Shown here: positions 1 to 10,110 of the stretch, piece after piece
How positions within the stretch are numbered: position 1 is the first letter of the stretch
Layout of the letters: every line of letters starts with the position of its first letter
Translations under genes and position numbers: made by a program
Notes under the pieces: model-generated
What the model was told of the DNA's origin: nothing
What the model saw: the letters and a program-made list of their open reading frames with translations, nothing else
Databases searched by the model: none
Assembly (NCBI RefSeq): GCF_029193595.2
Contig: NZ_CP135052.1
Span: forward strand, 3,286,001 to 3,350,000
DNA: 64,000 bases
Source: Providencia hangzhouensis
GTDB taxonomy: Bacteria > Pseudomonadota > Gammaproteobacteria > Enterobacterales > Enterobacteriaceae
Reading direction: 5' to 3'

Positions 1-974
1 TTGTTGTTTTCATTATTCTCATATTAATCGGTGCTGCAATTGGTGGTTATTACTACTATCAATCACAGCAAGACAAAATATTAACACTCTACGGCAATGT
101 TGATGTCCGAACGGTAAATCTTGGTTTTCGAGTGTCAGGTAAGCTCAAATCCCTAAGCGTTGATGAAGGTGCAAAAATTATTGCAGGCGAGCAACTTGGC
201 CTACTGGATGATGCCCCCTACATTAACGCGTTAAATAAAGCCAAAGGGGTGCGTGACAGCGCCAAAGCCCAACTTGCTTTAAAAGAAAGTGGTTACCGTA
301 CTCAAGAGGTTGCACAAGTTGAAGCTGAAGTGGCTCAAAAACAAGCGGCTTGGCAATATGCCGATAACTTCTATAAACGTCAGCAAGGGCTTGCTGCCTC
401 CCGCGTTATTTCAGCTAATGATTTAGATAACGCGAAGAACAATCGAAACCAAGCATTTGCCGCCCTTCAAGCGGCACAAGATAAACTAAATCAATACCAA
501 AGCGGTTTTCGCCAAGAAGAGATAGCTGCCGCTCGAGGCGAATGGTTACAAGCCGAAGCGGCTGTCGCTCAAGCTGAACTCGACTTACAAGACACCGTTT
601 TAACTGCACCTTCCTCTGGGACTATTTTAACCCGAGCAATCGAACCTGGCACAATCATCGGTGCAGGTAATACCGTATTTAGCGTCACTTTAACAAGTCC
701 TGTTTGGGTCAGAGCCTATGTTAGCGAACCGCACCTCGGTGATGCCATCCCCGGTAGAGAAGTCTTGCTGTATACGGATAGCCGCCCAAATCAGCCTTAC
801 CATGGTACCATCGGGTTTGTTTCCCCTACCGCCGAGTTTACCCCTAAAAGCGTACAAACACCGGATTTACGAACCGATTTAGTCTATCGACTACGTATCG
901 TCGTCAATGATGCAGATGATGCTTTACGCCAAGGTATGCCTGTGACTATTCAATTTGCTGATAATAAACAGTAA
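1..974 (+). CDS. ybhG: HlyD-family membrane fusion (periplasmic adaptor) protein YbhG, 5' end cut by window
   Basis: This is the periplasmic adaptor that links the YbhFSR ABC transporter in the inner membrane to an outer-membrane channel. The frame is open from base 3. It begins inside a hydrophobic anchor ([15 protein letters not shown]), followed by [18 protein letters not shown], the typical start of the adaptor's first lipoyl half. A long heptad-rich hairpin (roughly 230-550 nt) and the second lipoyl half ([20 protein letters not shown]) follow. The GTG at 132 is internal, and the true start lies before base 1. About 323 residues are present; the E. coli protein has 332, so only a few residues are missing. 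It ends 9 bp before ybhF, in one operon. Family assignment is firm; the substrate is not known from the sequence. Confidence 0.9.
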   Translation, partial: VVFIILILIGAAIGGYYYYQSQQDKILTLYGNVDVRTVNLGFRVSGKLKSLSVDEGAKIIAGEQLGLLDDAPYINALNKAKGVRDSAKAQLALKESGYRTQEVAQVEAEVAQKQAAWQYADNFYKRQQGLAASRVISANDLDNAKNNRNQAFAALQAAQDKLNQYQSGFRQEEIAAARGEWLQAEAAVAQAELDLQDTVLTAPSSGTILTRAIEPGTIIGAGNTVFSVTLTSPVWVRAYVSEPHLGDAIPGREVLLYTDSRPNQPYHGTIGFVSPTAEFTPKSVQTPDLRTDLVYRLRIVVNDADDALRQGMPVTIQFADNKQ

Positions 975-983
975 GAGTTTGCT

Positions 984-2723
984 ATGAGTGATGATTACAG
1001 TATCCACCTATCCAATGTCGAGAAAACATTTGTTGGCTTGGATACTCCAGCCGTTGAAAGCTTAACAATCGATATTCATGGGGGCTCTGTAACAGGCCTT
1101 GTCGGCCCTGATGGTGCAGGAAAAACAACTTTAATGCGCATGATTGCAGGGTTATTAAAGCCAGATGCAGGGAAAATTAGCGTGATGGGGCTCGACCCTA
1201 TCGACGACAGCATTGCTATGCGAGCTGGCCTTGGCTATATGCCCCAAAAATTTGGTTTATATGAAGACCTGACCGTACAAGAAAATTTAAATTTGTACGC
1301 AGATTTGCGTGGCGTACTCGGCGAAGAGCGCCAAAAAACCTATCAGCAACTGCTTTCTTTCACCAGCCTAGCCCCTTTTACCAATAGGCTAGCCGGTAAA
1401 TTATCGGGGGGGATGAAGCAAAAACTCGGGTTAGCCTGTACATTATTAGGAAAACCCAAGGTCCTTTTACTCGACGAACCCGGTGTTGGTGTTGACCCCA
1501 TAGCTCGACGCGAACTATGGCAAATGGTTCATACTCTTGCCGATGATGGAATGCTCATTCTTTGGAGTACTTCCTATTTAGATGAAGCTCAGCAATGTAA
1601 AAATGTGCTGCTATTAAATAAAGGCAAACAGCTTTATGCAGGCAAGCCCGAGTTATTAACTGAAAAAATGGTGGGACGCTCGTTTTTACTTGATGTACCA
1701 GCCACACAAAAACGCACTGTATTACAAAACGCACTCGTATTACCAGAAACCACCGATGGTGTAATCCAAGGCCGCTATATTCGCTTAATTTTGAAGCCTA
1801 ATGCATCACAGACAAATTTATTAACCGCATTAAATATGGCAGATGGAAAACTCATTGAAGCACAGCCACGTTTTGAAGATGCGTTTATTGACTTATTAGG
1901 AGGGGGCCCATCTCATCGTTCGGAATTAGCCGCTATCGTACCGCAAATTCCGCCTAATCCTGAAGAAACCGTCATAGAAGCGCGTAACTTAACCAAAAAA
2001 TTTGGTCAATTTGCGGCAACTGATACCGTAAATTTCCAAGTTAAACGTGGAGAAATTTTTGGTTTATTGGGGCCAAATGGCGCAGGGAAATCGACGACTT
2101 TTAAAATGATGTGTGCGTTAATGAAGCCAACAGATGGGCAAGCACTCGTTCTTGGAATGGATTTAAAAACGAGTTCAAACAAAGTCAGGCAGCACCTTGG
2201 CTATATGGCACAAAAGTTCTCGCTGTACGGTAACCTAAAAGTGGGGCAAAACCTGAAATTCTTTTCGGGTGTTTATGGTTTACATCATCAACAACAAACC
2301 CAAAAAATCCAAGAAATGGTTGAGGCCTTTAATTTCAAACCGATTATCAATCAGGTGACTGAATCCCTCCCTCTGGGGTACAAGCAGCGTTTAGCCCTCG
2401 CCTGCTCATTAATGCATGAGCCTGATATCTTATTTTTAGATGAGCCAACCTCAGGTGTTGACCCACTAACTCGTAGAGAATTTTGGTTACATATCAATGG
2501 AATGGTTGATAAAGGCGTTACCGTTATGGTCACGACTCACTTTATGGATGAGGCAGAGTATTGTGACCGTATCGGGCTGGTTTACCATGGAAAAATTATT
2601 GCGGCAGGAACCCCTGATGAACTGAAACAGCAAGTCGCAAGTGCTGAAAACCCTGACCCATCCATGGAAGATGCATTCATCGAGCTAATCATGAATTATG
2701 ATAAGCAACAGGAGGCACTATGA
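984..2723 (+). CDS. ybhF: ABC exporter ATP-binding protein YbhF (two fused nucleotide-binding domains)
   Basis: This is the cytoplasmic ATPase of the YbhFSR efflux transporter. Its 579 residues hold two complete ABC domains. The first has Walker [10 protein letters not shown] near residue 41 and an LSGGMKQ signature. The second has GPNGAGKST near residue 363, with LPLGYKQR in place of a canonical LSGGQ and [10 protein letters not shown] as Walker B. The length equals that of E. coli YbhF (578). The gene starts 9 bp after ybhG, and its last 4 bp overlap the ATG of ybhS, so translation is probably coupled. In E. coli the system is linked to export of cationic dyes and drugs and to Na+/Li+ tolerance; that role is carried over by homology only. 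Confidence 0.95.
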   Translation: MSDDYSIHLSNVEKTFVGLDTPAVESLTIDIHGGSVTGLVGPDGAGKTTLMRMIAGLLKPDAGKISVMGLDPIDDSIAMRAGLGYMPQKFGLYEDLTVQENLNLYADLRGVLGEERQKTYQQLLSFTSLAPFTNRLAGKLSGGMKQKLGLACTLLGKPKVLLLDEPGVGVDPIARRELWQMVHTLADDGMLILWSTSYLDEAQQCKNVLLLNKGKQLYAGKPELLTEKMVGRSFLLDVPATQKRTVLQNALVLPETTDGVIQGRYIRLILKPNASQTNLLTALNMADGKLIEAQPRFEDAFIDLLGGGPSHRSELAAIVPQIPPNPEETVIEARNLTKKFGQFAATDTVNFQVKRGEIFGLLGPNGAGKSTTFKMMCALMKPTDGQALVLGMDLKTSSNKVRQHLGYMAQKFSLYGNLKVGQNLKFFSGVYGLHHQQQTQKIQEMVEAFNFKPIINQVTESLPLGYKQRLALACSLMHEPDILFLDEPTSGVDPLTRREFWLHINGMVDKGVTVMVTTHFMDEAEYCDRIGLVYHGKIIAAGTPDELKQQVASAENPDPSMEDAFIELIMNYDKQQEAL

Positions 2724-3859
2724 CTCACACCGCTTCTCATTTTTCATGGCGTAGGCTTAAAGCACTATGCTGGAAAGAAAGTAAACAAATTGTGCGGGAT
2801 CCTAGCAGCGCTCTTATAGCTGTGCTTATTCCATTGATGTTACTATTTATTTTTGGTTATGGTATCAATTTAGACTCAAGTAAATTACGTGTCGGTATTT
2901 TACTTGAGCAACAAAGTTCGCAAGCTCGTGAATTGGTTGATACCTTCACAGGTTCACCATTTATCGATGCGACTATTAGTAGTAACCGCCATTTATTAAT
3001 CGATAAAATGCAAGCGGGTGAAATTCGCGGCATTATCGTCATTCCTGTAAATTTTTCAGCCCAATTGCTGCAAAAACAAGGTCATGCAGCAATTCAAGTC
3101 ATTACTGATGGCAGCGAACCGAATACGGCTAACTTTGTGCAAGCTTATACCCAAGGTGTGTGGCAAACGTGGCTGGTGCAGCAAGGGGAAAATAAAGGCT
3201 ACCCAACAGACCCACTAATTGAGCTCAATATGCGCTATTGGTTTAATGAAGCGGCAATTAGTCAGCATTTTATTATTCCAGGGGCAATTAGCATCATTAT
3301 TACCGTAGTTGGTGCTATTTTGACCTCTTTAGTTATTGCAAGAGAATGGGAACGTGGCACGATGGAAGCATTGCTTTCAACCCAAATCACTAAAACTGAG
3401 TTATTGCTTTCAAAATTATTGCCTTACCAAGTGCTTGGTACTTTTGTGATGGTGTTATGCATGTTTGTCACCACATTTGTCTTAGGAGTACCTTATCGCG
3501 GCTCTCTATTGGTATTATTTGTCATTACCAGCCTTTATTTGGCAACGGCATTAGGGATGGGGTTATTGATTTCAACAATTACTCGTAACCAATTTAATGC
3601 AGCGATGGTTGCTCTGAATGCCGCTTTCTTACCTGCTATCATGTTATCTGGGTTTATTTTTGAAATTGATAGTATGCCAGCCATTATTCAAGCTGTGACT
3701 TATTTTATCCCTGCTCGGTACTTTGTCAGCAGCTTACAAACTCTCTTTCTTGCGGGTGATATCTATATTGTTTTATTGATAGATTTCCTGCTACTCATCG
3801 CTTCTGCAATACTTTTTATTGGACTGACGGCGCTAAAAACTCGCCGTCGTTTGGATTGA
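2720..3859 (+). CDS. ybhS: ABC-2 type permease YbhS
   Basis: This is one of the two membrane subunits of the YbhFSR exporter. It has an N-terminal membrane segment at about residues 30-50 ([19 protein letters not shown]) and then a large periplasmic loop of about 130 residues. A C-terminal bundle of about five helices follows and contains the ABC-2 signature region [14 protein letters not shown]. The length of 379 residues matches E. coli YbhS (377). The ATG overlaps the ybhF stop by 4 bp and has an AGGAGG-like ribosome site (CAGGAGGCACT). The fourth gene, ybhR, begins 9 bp downstream. Assignment is firm by order and sequence. Confidence 0.94.
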   Translation: MTHTASHFSWRRLKALCWKESKQIVRDPSSALIAVLIPLMLLFIFGYGINLDSSKLRVGILLEQQSSQARELVDTFTGSPFIDATISSNRHLLIDKMQAGEIRGIIVIPVNFSAQLLQKQGHAAIQVITDGSEPNTANFVQAYTQGVWQTWLVQQGENKGYPTDPLIELNMRYWFNEAAISQHFIIPGAISIIITVVGAILTSLVIAREWERGTMEALLSTQITKTELLLSKLLPYQVLGTFVMVLCMFVTTFVLGVPYRGSLLVLFVITSLYLATALGMGLLISTITRNQFNAAMVALNAAFLPAIMLSGFIFEIDSMPAIIQAVTYFIPARYFVSSLQTLFLAGDIYIVLLIDFLLLIASAILFIGLTALKTRRRLD

Positions 3860-3868
3860 GGTGAAGTT

Positions 3869-4975
3869 ATGTTTTATCGCCTATACACCTTAATTATGAA
3901 AGAGCTTCAATCATTACTTCAAGAACCACAAACACGGGCTATTTTGATTTTACCCGTGATATTTCAGATGATTTTATTTCCTCTGGCTGCCACTCTTGAG
4001 GTCACTAACACCACCATTGCAATTTTTGACCAAGACAGTGGTGAGCATTCTATCGAGTTGACTCAACGTCTCGCCAAAGCCAGTGCGTTTTCTCAAGTTT
4101 TATTATTGAAGAATGAACATGAAATTCGTGAAACGCTCGATAACCGCAAGGCTCTGCTGGTTGTCCGTTTTGGGCAAAACTTTAGTGCTGATATTGCAAG
4201 CCACCATAACGCTAATATGCTGTTACTCCTTGATGGACGTAATTCAAATAGTGCGCAAATTGCAGCAAATTATGTTGCACAAATTGTCACTCAATACCAA
4301 CATGAGCTAACGCAATCACAGACTCTGCCGAACAACAGTGAATTAATCGTTCGTAATTGGTACAACCCCAATTTAGATTATAAATGGTTTATTGTGCCTT
4401 CATTAGTAGCTTTAATAACTACGATCGGGGTACTGATTGTGACATCTCTTTCTATCGCGAGGGAAAGAGAACAAGGCACCCTGGACCAATTGCTCGTTTC
4501 TCCCCTTACCACTTGGCAAATATTTATTGGTAAGGCGGTGCCTGCATTGATAGTAGCGACTGCACAGGCAACTTTGGTCCTAGTTATTGGGATCTTTTGC
4601 TATCAAATTCCTTTTGCTGGCTCCCTACTCCTCTTTTATGCCACCATGTTATTCTATGGGTTGTCCTTGGTGGGGTTTGGTTTACTTATTTCAGCACTGT
4701 GTTCAACTCAGCAACAAGCGTTCATTGGGGTATTTGTATTTATGATGCCAGCAGTGCTGCTATCAGGTTATATTTCCCCAGTCGAAAACATGCCAATTTG
4801 GCTGCAACAAATCACTTGGATTAACCCAATTCGTCATTTCACTGAAATCACCAAACAGATATACCTAAAAAATGCTGATTTTTCAGTTATCTTCCATAGT
4901 TTATGGCCATTATTCATCATTGCGATAATCACCAGTTCAGTGGCCTATTACTTATTTAGAAAGAAAATAGCGTGA
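3869..4975 (+). CDS. ybhR: ABC-2 type permease YbhR
   Basis: This is the second membrane subunit of the YbhFSR exporter, presumed to pair with YbhS. It shows the same layout: an N-terminal helix (residues about 24-42), a periplasmic domain, and five C-terminal helices with [16 protein letters not shown] as the ABC-2 signature. Its 368 residues equal the usual length. It is preceded by a GAGGTGAAGTT ribosome site, closes the operon, and is followed about 120 bp later by a strong bidirectional terminator shared with ybhL. Confidence 0.94.
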   Translation: MFYRLYTLIMKELQSLLQEPQTRAILILPVIFQMILFPLAATLEVTNTTIAIFDQDSGEHSIELTQRLAKASAFSQVLLLKNEHEIRETLDNRKALLVVRFGQNFSADIASHHNANMLLLLDGRNSNSAQIAANYVAQIVTQYQHELTQSQTLPNNSELIVRNWYNPNLDYKWFIVPSLVALITTIGVLIVTSLSIAREREQGTLDQLLVSPLTTWQIFIGKAVPALIVATAQATLVLVIGIFCYQIPFAGSLLLFYATMLFYGLSLVGFGLLISALCSTQQQAFIGVFVFMMPAVLLSGYISPVENMPIWLQQITWINPIRHFTEITKQIYLKNADFSVIFHSLWPLFIIAIITSSVAYYLFRKKIA

Positions 4976-5094
4976 TCAAAAGAAATAATATTACGCTTTG
5001 GAAGAGCGATTAAACGCATTGAAACTATCATTAACACTTTGAATTACAAAGAAGTTAATAATATTCAAATCATATTTTACGGTAGTATTTAGAT

Positions 5095-5128
5095 AAAAAA
5101 CCCTTGTTACCGAAGTAACAAGGGTTTT
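5095..5128. terminator. Bidirectional intrinsic terminator between ybhR and ybhL
   Basis: CCCTTGTTAC and GTAACAAGGG form a perfect 10-bp stem around a CGAA loop, with AAAAAA on the left and TTTT on the right. It can therefore end transcripts arriving from either convergent gene. Confidence 0.85.
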
Positions 5129-5185
5129 CAATTTTAACGACTTCTATCCCCTCATTTCACTGAGTAATGAGGAGAACCACTCAAA

Positions 5186-5893
5186 TTAGCGACGGTCGCC
5201 AAAGATACGCAGCAACATTAAGAACAGGTTAATGAAGTCTAAATACAGAGATAACGCACCCATAATAGAGTATTTACGCATTGTTTCTCTGTCGTCTTCA
5301 TCAATTTGTGAACCCATTTCTTTCAGTTTTTGAGTGTCATAAGCAGTTAAAGCAGCAAACAGTAAAACACCACCGTAAGTGATCACCCAATACATCATGG
5401 TGCTTTGCAGCCAGATGTTAACCAAAGAAGCGACAACAATACCAATCAGCGCCATAAACAGGAAGTTACCCATACCTGTTAAGCTACGTTTAGTGGTATA
5501 GCCGTAGAAACTTAATGCACCAAACATTACCGCAGTAATGACAAATGTGCCCGCAACGGACTCACCAGTATATGCGGCAAGTATAACTGAAATCGTTAAG
5601 CCGGTGAGCAATGAATAGAGCATAAACATGCCCGTTGCTGCCATGCCACTAATTTTTTGCAGCAGGAATGAAATGCCCATCACTAAACCAAGTTCAGCAA
5701 TTATCATTCCAAAAAAGAGAATCTTATTGGTTGCAATGGTGTAGTACAAACCACTGCTTACAGAATACCATGCCACAAAAGCTGTCAGCAGTAGACCGAC
5801 TGTCATCCAGCCGTATACTTGCGACATAAATGCCTGAACGCCAGTATTGGCACCCTGGACAAGAGAATCATTACGTTGATCAAACTGACCCAT
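5186..5893 (-). CDS. ybhL: Bax inhibitor-1 family (UPF0005) inner-membrane protein YbhL
   Basis: This is a seven-helix BI-1/YccA-family membrane protein. The family includes Ca2+-leak channels, but the role in enterobacteria is uncertain. The 235-residue protein starts MGQFDQRND and ends FLMLLRIFGDRR, as in E. coli YbhL. I chose the ATG at 5893, with AAAGGG just upstream, because the longer reading to 5944 adds 17 residues without homology. The conserved C-terminal part YDTQKLKEMG...KYSIMGALSLYLDFINLFL is intact. The gene sits between ybhR and moaE as in E. coli. Confidence 0.93.
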   Translation of the reverse strand: MGQFDQRNDSLVQGANTGVQAFMSQVYGWMTVGLLLTAFVAWYSVSSGLYYTIATNKILFFGMIIAELGLVMGISFLLQKISGMAATGMFMLYSLLTGLTISVILAAYTGESVAGTFVITAVMFGALSFYGYTTKRSLTGMGNFLFMALIGIVVASLVNIWLQSTMMYWVITYGGVLLFAALTAYDTQKLKEMGSQIDEDDRETMRKYSIMGALSLYLDFINLFLMLLRIFGDRR

Positions 5894-6026
5894 GATGGTT
5901 ACCCTTTCGCTAAAAGAAAAATCGACCCAGTAAAAATACTGCAATCGGAGAAATTAACCAAAGTCTAACACATTCTTTTGACAATACCATTCAGCAAATT
6001 CGTATTTTTTAGCGGAAAAAATGCGA

Positions 6027-6479
6027 TTACCAGCGGTTTGCAGACGCCTCGTCGGTTTCTTTCGCTTCCACCCAACGTTCATTTTCAGGTAAGGTTTCTT
6101 TTTTCCAAAATGGGGCTTTGGTCTTTAAGTAATCCATAATAAATTCAGCCGCTTGAAATGCAGCATTACGATGAGCACTCGTGACCCCAACAAAAACAAT
6201 TTCTTCGCCGGGTTGTAAGGTGCCAATGCGGTGGATCACACTAACTCTCTGCAATGGCCAACGCTCTTTTGCTTCTATGACTATATTCGCTAACGCTTTT
6301 TCAGTCATTCCTGGGTAGTGTTCGAGTGTTAATGCCGCAACGCTGTCACCTAAATTATGGTTACGCACTTTCCCCGTAAAAGTCACCACTGCGCCATCAC
6401 TATCACACTGTGCAAGCCATTGATATTGCTCACCAACACTAAAATTTTCAGTTTGTACTGCAATATGGGTGTTTTCCAT
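6027..6479 (-). CDS. moaE: Molybdopterin synthase catalytic subunit MoaE
   Basis: This is the large subunit of molybdopterin synthase. It inserts two sulfurs, carried as MoaD thiocarboxylate, into cyclic pyranopterin monophosphate to make molybdopterin. The 150 residues contain the family blocks GAVVTFTGKVRN, LEHYPGMTEKAL, HRIGTLQPGEEIVFVGV and the active-site stretch PFWKKE with catalytic lysines. It is the last gene of the moaACDE operon. The moaD stop lies 1 bp before its start, so the two subunits are translationally coupled. Confidence 0.96.
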   Translation of the reverse strand: MENTHIAVQTENFSVGEQYQWLAQCDSDGAVVTFTGKVRNHNLGDSVAALTLEHYPGMTEKALANIVIEAKERWPLQRVSVIHRIGTLQPGEEIVFVGVTSAHRNAAFQAAEFIMDYLKTKAPFWKKETLPENERWVEAKETDEASANRW

Positions 6480-6480
6480 A

Positions 6481-6726
6481 TTACCCCCCAGTGACAGGTG
6501 GGAAAAATGCCACTTCGTCCCCTTCTGAGAGAGGGTGGTCTAGTGAAACAAATGATTGATTAACAGCGGCAAGTAATTTGCCATCTTCAAGTGCCAACGC
6601 CCAACGATCCCCTTTTTGTGAAAGTGCTTGGCGCAAGTCTTCCACTTTTTGGTACGAGTCTGTAAGTTCTAAACGTTCCGTTCCAACTAGCTCACGTACC
6701 TGAGCAAAAAATAATACTGTGATCAT
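6481..6726 (-). CDS. moaD: Molybdopterin synthase sulfur-carrier subunit MoaD
   Basis: This is the ubiquitin-fold sulfur carrier of molybdopterin synthase. The 81-residue protein ends in PVTGG. The C-terminal Gly-Gly is adenylated by MoeB and converted to the thiocarboxylate used by MoaE. The ATG overlaps the last base of moaC, and the gene is followed directly by moaE, the usual arrangement. Confidence 0.96.
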   Translation of the reverse strand: MITVLFFAQVRELVGTERLELTDSYQKVEDLRQALSQKGDRWALALEDGKLLAAVNQSFVSLDHPLSEGDEVAFFPPVTGG

Positions 6727-7202
6727 TATTCCACCTTAAAATGTCCAGATTTGCCGCCTGTTTTCTCTAATAAACGAACAGGGCCAATCACCATATCTTT
6801 TTGCACGGCTTTACACATGTCATAAATCGTTAACGCAGCAACGGATGCGGCTGTTAACGCTTCCATTTCTACCCCTGTTTTCCCTGTTAACCGGCAACAA
6901 GTTTCAATACGGACGCGGTTATGTTCAGGTTCCGCTTTCAAGGTCACTTCAACTTTGGTTAACAACAATGGGTGGCATAATGGGATAAGCTGCCAAGTGT
7001 TTTTTGCCGCTTGAATACCCGCAATACGTGCCGTGGCGAACACATCCCCTTTATGATGGCTACCATCGACAATCATCGTTAAGGTTGCTGGGTTCATGGT
7101 GACATAAGCTTCTGCGCGAGCTTCACGGACAGTTTCAGCTTTGGCTGAAACATCAACCATATGCGCCTCGCCCGACGCATTGAGGTGAGTCAGTTGGGAC
7201 AT
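6726..7202 (-). CDS. moaC: Cyclic pyranopterin monophosphate synthase MoaC
   Basis: MoaC converts the 3',8-cyclo-GTP made by MoaA into cyclic pyranopterin monophosphate. Its 158 residues hold the hallmark stretches [52 protein letters not shown] and GGKSGHF. The second gene of the operon is normally moaB in E. coli, but here moaC follows moaA directly after a 24-bp gap. Confidence 0.96.
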   Translation of the reverse strand: MSQLTHLNASGEAHMVDVSAKAETVREARAEAYVTMNPATLTMIVDGSHHKGDVFATARIAGIQAAKNTWQLIPLCHPLLLTKVEVTLKAEPEHNRVRIETCCRLTGKTGVEMEALTAASVAALTIYDMCKAVQKDMVIGPVRLLEKTGGKSGHFKVE

Positions 7203-7226
7203 ATTTTCTCCTGAAATAAAAAAGAG

Positions 7227-8207
7227 TTAACCGCCGATTACGGATAAATTTGGTGTAATTCCGCTATCGCCCATATGCAGAAAATGGGTTTCTCGTTTAT
7301 GGTGTAAGCCCCGTTGAATACGCGCTTTTAACGCTTCGTTTTGGTCATCTGCGCCCAATAAATCACGAAGTGGAATACCATTTTCACCAAATAAACATAA
7401 ATGGAGATTTCCTAGTGAGGAAACACGTAAGCGGTTACAGCTTTGGCAAAAATCTTTTTCGTAAGGCATGATAAGCCCAATTTCGCCTTGGTAATCTGGA
7501 TGACTAAAGACTTGAGCTGGCCCATCACTACGAGAACGAGGAAGCATATACCAGCCTTCTTCGATTAAACGTTCGCGAATAGTTTCGCCTGAAATATGAA
7601 AGCGTTGGAAGATATCACTTCCATCACCGGTTTCCATGAGTTCAATAAAACGTAATTGAATTGGTCGGTGCTTGATCCAATTTAGGAATGACTTCAACGC
7701 AATATCATTGACATTTTTCATGAGCACTGCATTGACTTTTACTTTTTCGAAGCCTGCTTCAAAGGCGGCATCAATGCCTTTCATCACCTGAAAGAATTTA
7801 TCTTGCCCTGTGATGGCCGCAAATTGGCGTGGATCTAAGCTGTCAACGCTCACATTGATCGCGTTCAACCCTGCGGCTTTCCATTCATGCACATCTCGCT
7901 CCATACGGTAGCCGTTGGTTGTTACGGCTATTTTTTTGATTGATTCATTTTCATTGATGGCAGCAATAATATCACTGAAATCTTTGCGCATAGTCGGCTC
8001 ACCGCCCGTAATACGCACTTTTTCTGTGCCTAATTCTGCAAATGCCGTACTGATACGACGAATTTCATCTAATGTTAAGAATTCATGGCGACCGCTTGGC
8101 TTGTAGCCATCGGGTAGGCAGTATGTGCAACGAAAGTTGCAAACATCTGTTATAGAAAGCCGAAGATAATAAAATTTCCGGTCAAATTGATCGACAAGTT
8201 GCTGCAT
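7227..8207 (-). CDS. moaA: GTP 3',8-cyclase MoaA (radical SAM)
   Basis: MoaA is the first enzyme of molybdenum cofactor synthesis, cyclising GTP to 3',8-cyclo-GTP. The radical-SAM cluster motif CNFRCTYC lies near residue 22, and the second cluster is bound by CQSCNR plus a later Cys in LHLCLF. The protein ends in VIGG, the Gly-Gly tail needed for activity. I start it at the ATG at 8207 ([18 protein letters not shown], 326 residues), which has AAAGGTG upstream. The frame stays open to 8345, but that extension reads through the riboswitch. It is the first gene of moaACDE. Confidence 0.96.
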   Translation of the reverse strand: MQQLVDQFDRKFYYLRLSITDVCNFRCTYCLPDGYKPSGRHEFLTLDEIRRISTAFAELGTEKVRITGGEPTMRKDFSDIIAAINENESIKKIAVTTNGYRMERDVHEWKAAGLNAINVSVDSLDPRQFAAITGQDKFFQVMKGIDAAFEAGFEKVKVNAVLMKNVNDIALKSFLNWIKHRPIQLRFIELMETGDGSDIFQRFHISGETIRERLIEEGWYMLPRSRSDGPAQVFSHPDYQGEIGLIMPYEKDFCQSCNRLRVSSLGNLHLCLFGENGIPLRDLLGADDQNEALKARIQRGLHHKRETHFLHMGDSGITPNLSVIGG

Positions 8208-8212
8208 AATCA

Positions 8213-8325
8213 CACCTTTCCAAGTACGGGAGATGCAGACATTTCTATCTTGCACCCTGGTGGCTCTAGGCCACGGCCAGTGCATCATATTCAGTCGTTC
8301 AAACTTAGACGCAAAGGCTAGGAGT
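8213..8325 (-). promoter_or_regulatory. Molybdenum cofactor (Moco) riboswitch in the moaA leader
   Basis: On the minus strand the leader carries the conserved pieces of the Moco RNA motif: ACTCCTAGCC near 8325, then GCCGTGGCCTAGAGCCACC, GGTGCAAGATAG, GTCTGCATCTCCCG, and finally GGAAAGGTG, which is also the moaA ribosome site. The layout matches the E. coli moaA leader as I remember it. The established role is that bound Moco (or Wco) represses moaA translation. The exact 5' limit is approximate. Confidence 0.85.
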
Positions 8326-8432
8326 TTTATCTGGAACCGAGTCACTGATTTTAAACTGTAAAATGCGTCACTCTGTTCACTTAATTTATGTAAGGATTCT
8401 AGCCGATAGAAATTGAAAAAGCGAATTGCAAT

Positions 8433-8458
8433 TCGATATATATCATTATATACAACGA
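8433..8458. promoter_or_regulatory. Candidate ModE operator upstream of moaA
   Basis: TCGATATATA, six bases, then TATACAACGA form an inverted repeat that matches the ModE consensus (TCGTTATATA-N6-TAYATAACGA) at 9 of 10 positions in each half. It lies about 225 bp before the moaA ATG, upstream of the riboswitch. In E. coli ModE-molybdate activates moaA. A modE gene is present at 31.1 kb, so regulation of this kind is likely but not proven. Confidence 0.75.
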
Positions 8459-8993
8459 CTTACAAAAGACATAGTTGAATCACCGAAGCTATTATTATCA
8501 ATGACAATTTTCCATTTTGAGTGGTTTCAAACCGTATAATTTCATACTAATTGATTAACATCTCTAACTATTTAATTAAACATTTATTGATATAGATCTA
8601 AAATGGGGAGCAAGCTCCCCATCTGATTGTTTACGTTATAAATATCAGCACTTAACGCTTATCAAAACCGATATTTCAAATTGAATAATTGGCATATCAA
8701 TTAAAAATAAATAGTGAAGCACAGAATTCATTAATCAAAACGCTAAATAATTTGCGTTGTTAGTTGTGATTAGGCGACAGATGAGGATACCTTGGAAGTA
8801 CACACCAATACAGAATCGTCTCTTTTATTGTTTTTTGTCACGGTACTTAAGCCAAGAATGATGTTTTATGGTAGATTAACGCCCAATTTATTTTAGTCGC
8901 CATAAAACGGGCATTAGCGTAAAAAACGTATTTCGTAACTCGCTGGTTTACTTGCTTTTATAAGTACTGAAAATTAACTGATATAGGAACACT
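8459..8993. other. moaA-yvcK divergent intergenic region with one strong hairpin
   Basis: No convincing gene was seen in this A+T-rich stretch. ATGGGGAG at 8603-8610 and CTCCCCAT at 8615-8622 form a perfect stem around a 4-nt loop. On the minus strand it is followed by TTTTAG, so it could end a short leftward transcript. The rest presumably holds the promoters of moaA (left) and yvcK (right). Confidence 0.4.
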
Positions 8994-9902
8994 ATGCCGA
9001 ATTGTAGTCTGGCGGATCTCAAACATGTTGTCGCTTTAGGTGGCGGCCATGGGCTTGGTCGCGTGATGTCTTCACTTTCTTCTTTAGGTTCTCGTTTAAC
9101 GGGTATTGTCACCACAACCGATAATGGGGGCTCGACTGGTCGTATTCGTCGCTCTGAAGGTGGGATAGCTTGGGGAGACATGCGTAACTGTTTAAATCAG
9201 CTAATTACTGAGCCGTCCATTGCTTCAGCGATGTTTGAATACCGTTTTAGCGGAAATGGTGAGCTTTCAGGCCATAATTTAGGTAATTTAATGTTAAAAT
9301 CATTAGATCACTTAAGTGTGCGCCCACTAGAAGCCATAAATCTTATCCGTAATATGCTAAAAGTCGATGCGCAATTGATCCCGATGTCGGAATCTCCTGT
9401 TGATTTAATGGCTGTCGATGAAATGGGTAATGAAGTGTACGGTGAGGTGAATGTTGATGCCTTACATGAAATCCCACAAGAGTTACGTTTGTATCCAACA
9501 GTCAAGGCAACTAAAGAAGCCTTGCAGGCTATCCACCAAGCAGACTTAATTATTATCGGCCCTGGCAGTTTTTTTACTAGTTTAATGCCATTATTACTTT
9601 TGGATGAAATTGCGGCTGCACTACGCGAATGTAAAGCCCCGATGATTTATATTGGCAATTTAGCGAAAGAAATTAGCTCCCCTGCTGCAAACCTGTCTTT
9701 ACCTGACAAACTAAAAATGATGGAACAGTATATTGGCTGCCAAAAAATTGATGCGTTAATCCTTGGCCCACGCACACAAACCAATAATATCAGCCCTGAC
9801 CGCAAAATAATCCAACGGGTACTCGAAGCTGACGATATTCCATATCGCCATGATAGAAAGCTGTTACTACAAGCCATCGAAGAAACCATCAACTTGCTAT
9901 AA
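8994..9902 (+). CDS. yvcK: YvcK/CofD-like gluconeogenesis factor (YbhK)
   Basis: This is a cytoplasmic protein of the YvcK/UPF0052 family (CofD-like Rossmann fold), which binds UDP-sugars and affects carbon metabolism and envelope shape in Bacillus. Its exact role in enterobacteria is unclear. The 302 residues equal E. coli YbhK. Conserved parts visible are [16 protein letters not shown] at the N terminus, [30 protein letters not shown] and the late [16 protein letters not shown]. The start ATG follows ATAGGAACACT. It stands alone between moaA and convergent uvrB, as in E. coli. Confidence 0.92.
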   Translation: MPNCSLADLKHVVALGGGHGLGRVMSSLSSLGSRLTGIVTTTDNGGSTGRIRRSEGGIAWGDMRNCLNQLITEPSIASAMFEYRFSGNGELSGHNLGNLMLKSLDHLSVRPLEAINLIRNMLKVDAQLIPMSESPVDLMAVDEMGNEVYGEVNVDALHEIPQELRLYPTVKATKEALQAIHQADLIIIGPGSFFTSLMPLLLLDEIAAALRECKAPMIYIGNLAKEISSPAANLSLPDKLKMMEQYIGCQKIDALILGPRTQTNNISPDRKIIQRVLEADDIPYRHDRKLLLQAIEETINLL

Positions 9903-9989
9903 TTTTTCCTATTCCGCTGCTGAATACCCGCAGCGGAAAACCTTCCCTAAAATTAGCCCTTTGTTTCCCGTATTTCCACAAAATCTATT

Positions 9990-10108
9990 TTCAAAATACT
10001 TTGCGTTGTGGGTAGGCGGCAAGTGAAGGCAGCTCGGGGAGCATACATAAATATGTGACCCGAGTGACTGAACGAAGCCAACCCCCCCACAACGCGAAGT
10101 ATGAAGGA
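9990..10108. repeat. Palindromic intergenic repeat, copy 1
   Basis: The ends are inverted (ATACTTTGCGTTGTGGG at 9996-10012 and CCCACAACGCGAAGTAT near 10087-10103). The core contains GGCGGCAAGTGAAGGC, GGGAGCATACA, ATATGTGACC and GAACGAAGCCAAC. The same core words occur at 17.8 kb and, degraded, at 51.2 kb. It fills the gap between convergent yvcK and uvrB and stops just before the uvrB stop codon. It looks like a small non-coding palindromic element of the kind spread in enterobacterial intergenic regions. Confidence 0.75.
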
Positions 10109-10110
10109 AA

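Noticed and set aside
8208..8345. N-terminal extension of MoaA
   Set aside because: The frame is open through the Moco riboswitch, lacks homology and would remove the ribosome site; ATG 8207 is the real start.
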